From Planococcus sp. (in: firmicutes) (GTDB lineage Bacteria; Bacillota; Bacilli; Bacillales_A; Planococcaceae), in the NCBI GenBank assembly GCA_030147455.1, contig JASKZU010000208.1:1-6013 (forward strand): a stretch of 6,013 nt of DNA, read 5' to 3'. The position numbers were made by a program, and so were the translations under genes. Shown in pieces: positions 5,578 to 6,013 of the stretch. Below the pieces are notes generated by a model. It saw nothing but the letters and a program-made list of their open reading frames with translations. It ran no database searches and had not been told where the DNA came from. Position 1 is the stretch's first letter, and the number at the start of each line of letters is the position of its first letter.

Positions 5578-5609
5578 CACAAGACTATGGAGATGGGGGG
5601 CATAAACCG

Positions 5610-6002
5610 ATGGCATTTTTGATTCGTTTGATCATGATCGCCCTGATAATTTATTTGTTTTACCGTCTCATCAAATATATTTTTGACCCGAAACGCAAAC
5701 TGGATGCAGCTCTTGAAAACGGCACTTATTATTTTTATGATGATGTCCGCAATGTAAGAAAAAACTTTTTCATTGCGCTGCGCGGCGTTCGGTTTGAAGG
5801 TGAGAAATATCTCGGAACGACTCAAGAATCTTTTGACGTCGTCTCTATTTTTGTCTGGACCGAAACACCAGATAAATTGATCGGGTTCACGAGAGAAGAT
5901 TTTCTCTTTATGGAAAAAGAAATCTCCATGAACTATCCCGATGCGGACATTTCATGGAAAAGCCCGATTGAACAATTGATGAGAAAGGAGGAAGAAGCCT
6001 AG
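5610..6002 (+). CDS. ysdB: Sigma-W pathway protein YsdB
   Basis: A 130-residue membrane-anchored protein matching B. subtilis YsdB in length and layout. One hydrophobic N-terminal segment (FLIRLIMIALIIYLFYRLIK, 3-22) is followed by a basic stop-transfer patch (DPKRK) and a soluble, probably cytoplasmic domain (about 30-130) with aromatic-rich strands such as GTYYFYDDVRN (38-48) and FVWTETPDKLIGF (81-93). The biochemical role is unknown; the family is named for SigW-dependent expression during envelope stress. The ATG at 5610 follows a G-rich GGAGATGGGGGG ribosome site (5589-5600); the upstream ATGs at 5587 and 5593 are out of frame. It is the only plus-strand gene and has a SigW promoter. Its last codons form half of a long hairpin with sequence after the stop. 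Confidence 0.93.
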   Translation: MAFLIRLIMIALIIYLFYRLIKYIFDPKRKLDAALENGTYYFYDDVRNVRKNFFIALRGVRFEGEKYLGTTQESFDVVSIFVWTETPDKLIGFTREDFLFMEKEISMNYPDADISWKSPIEQLMRKEEEA

Positions 6003-6013
6003 GCTTCTTCCTC
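5988..6013 (+). terminator. Hairpin at the end of ysdB, probable intrinsic terminator (cut by the window edge)
   Basis: Bases 5988-5999 and 6002-6013 are perfect inverted repeats of 12 bases around TA, giving an 11-bp RNA stem with a CUAG loop. The left arm is the coding end of ysdB (final Glu and Ala codons) and the stop codon TAG lies at the centre. The purine-rich arm extends leftward (AAAGG), so the stem probably continues and ends in a T run beyond the edge. Without that tail, terminator function is inferred. Confidence 0.6.

Noticed and set aside
5523..5825. 100-codon minus-strand frame covering the divergent promoter and the start of ysdB
   Set aside because: It overlaps the SigW promoter and the ysdB coding region on the opposite strand, has no plausible ribosome site and no recognisable features.

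Overview
The window looks like a chromosomal housekeeping segment from a low-to-moderate GC Gram-positive bacterium of the order Bacillales. Planococcaceae (Planococcus or a relative) is my best guess. The grounds are strong AGGAGG-type ribosome sites, a T-box leader before pheS, a SigW-type promoter before ysdB, and the pheT-pheS-ysgA / ysdC-ysdB neighbourhood known from Bacillus subtilis. The genus is inferred from gene content and protein flavour, not from a database search.

All genes except the last lie on the minus strand, so transcription mostly runs right to left. From the right: ysdB (plus strand, with a textbook SigW promoter) diverges from an all-alpha dimeric dUTP diphosphatase gene. 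Next comes ysdC, an M42 metallopeptidase with its own SigA-type promoter and a strong intrinsic terminator. To its left, a small XRE-type regulator overlaps by an ATGA junction with a four-helix membrane protein of unknown function. These are followed by a small multi-drug export family membrane protein and the TrmH/SpoU-type RNA methyltransferase ysgA. After ysgA come a SigA promoter, a phenylalanine T-box leader (specifier UUC, T-box motif, terminator), pheS complete and the first 144 codons of pheT.

The housekeeping parts work as follows. pheST charges tRNA-Phe and is controlled by uncharged tRNA-Phe through the T-box. YsgA presumably methylates a structured RNA. The dUTPase keeps dUTP out of DNA and feeds dUMP to thymidylate synthesis. 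YsdC trims peptides. YsdB belongs to the cell-envelope stress response.

The least conventional part is the XRE regulator plus membrane protein module at 3105-3816. A 19-bp palindrome fills the spacer of its promoter, which suggests an autoregulated cassette. I see no mobile element, CRISPR array, tRNA or rRNA, and no clear sign of a wholly new system. The only intergenic stretch over 300 bases is 1484-1786, and the T-box leader and its promoter fill it.
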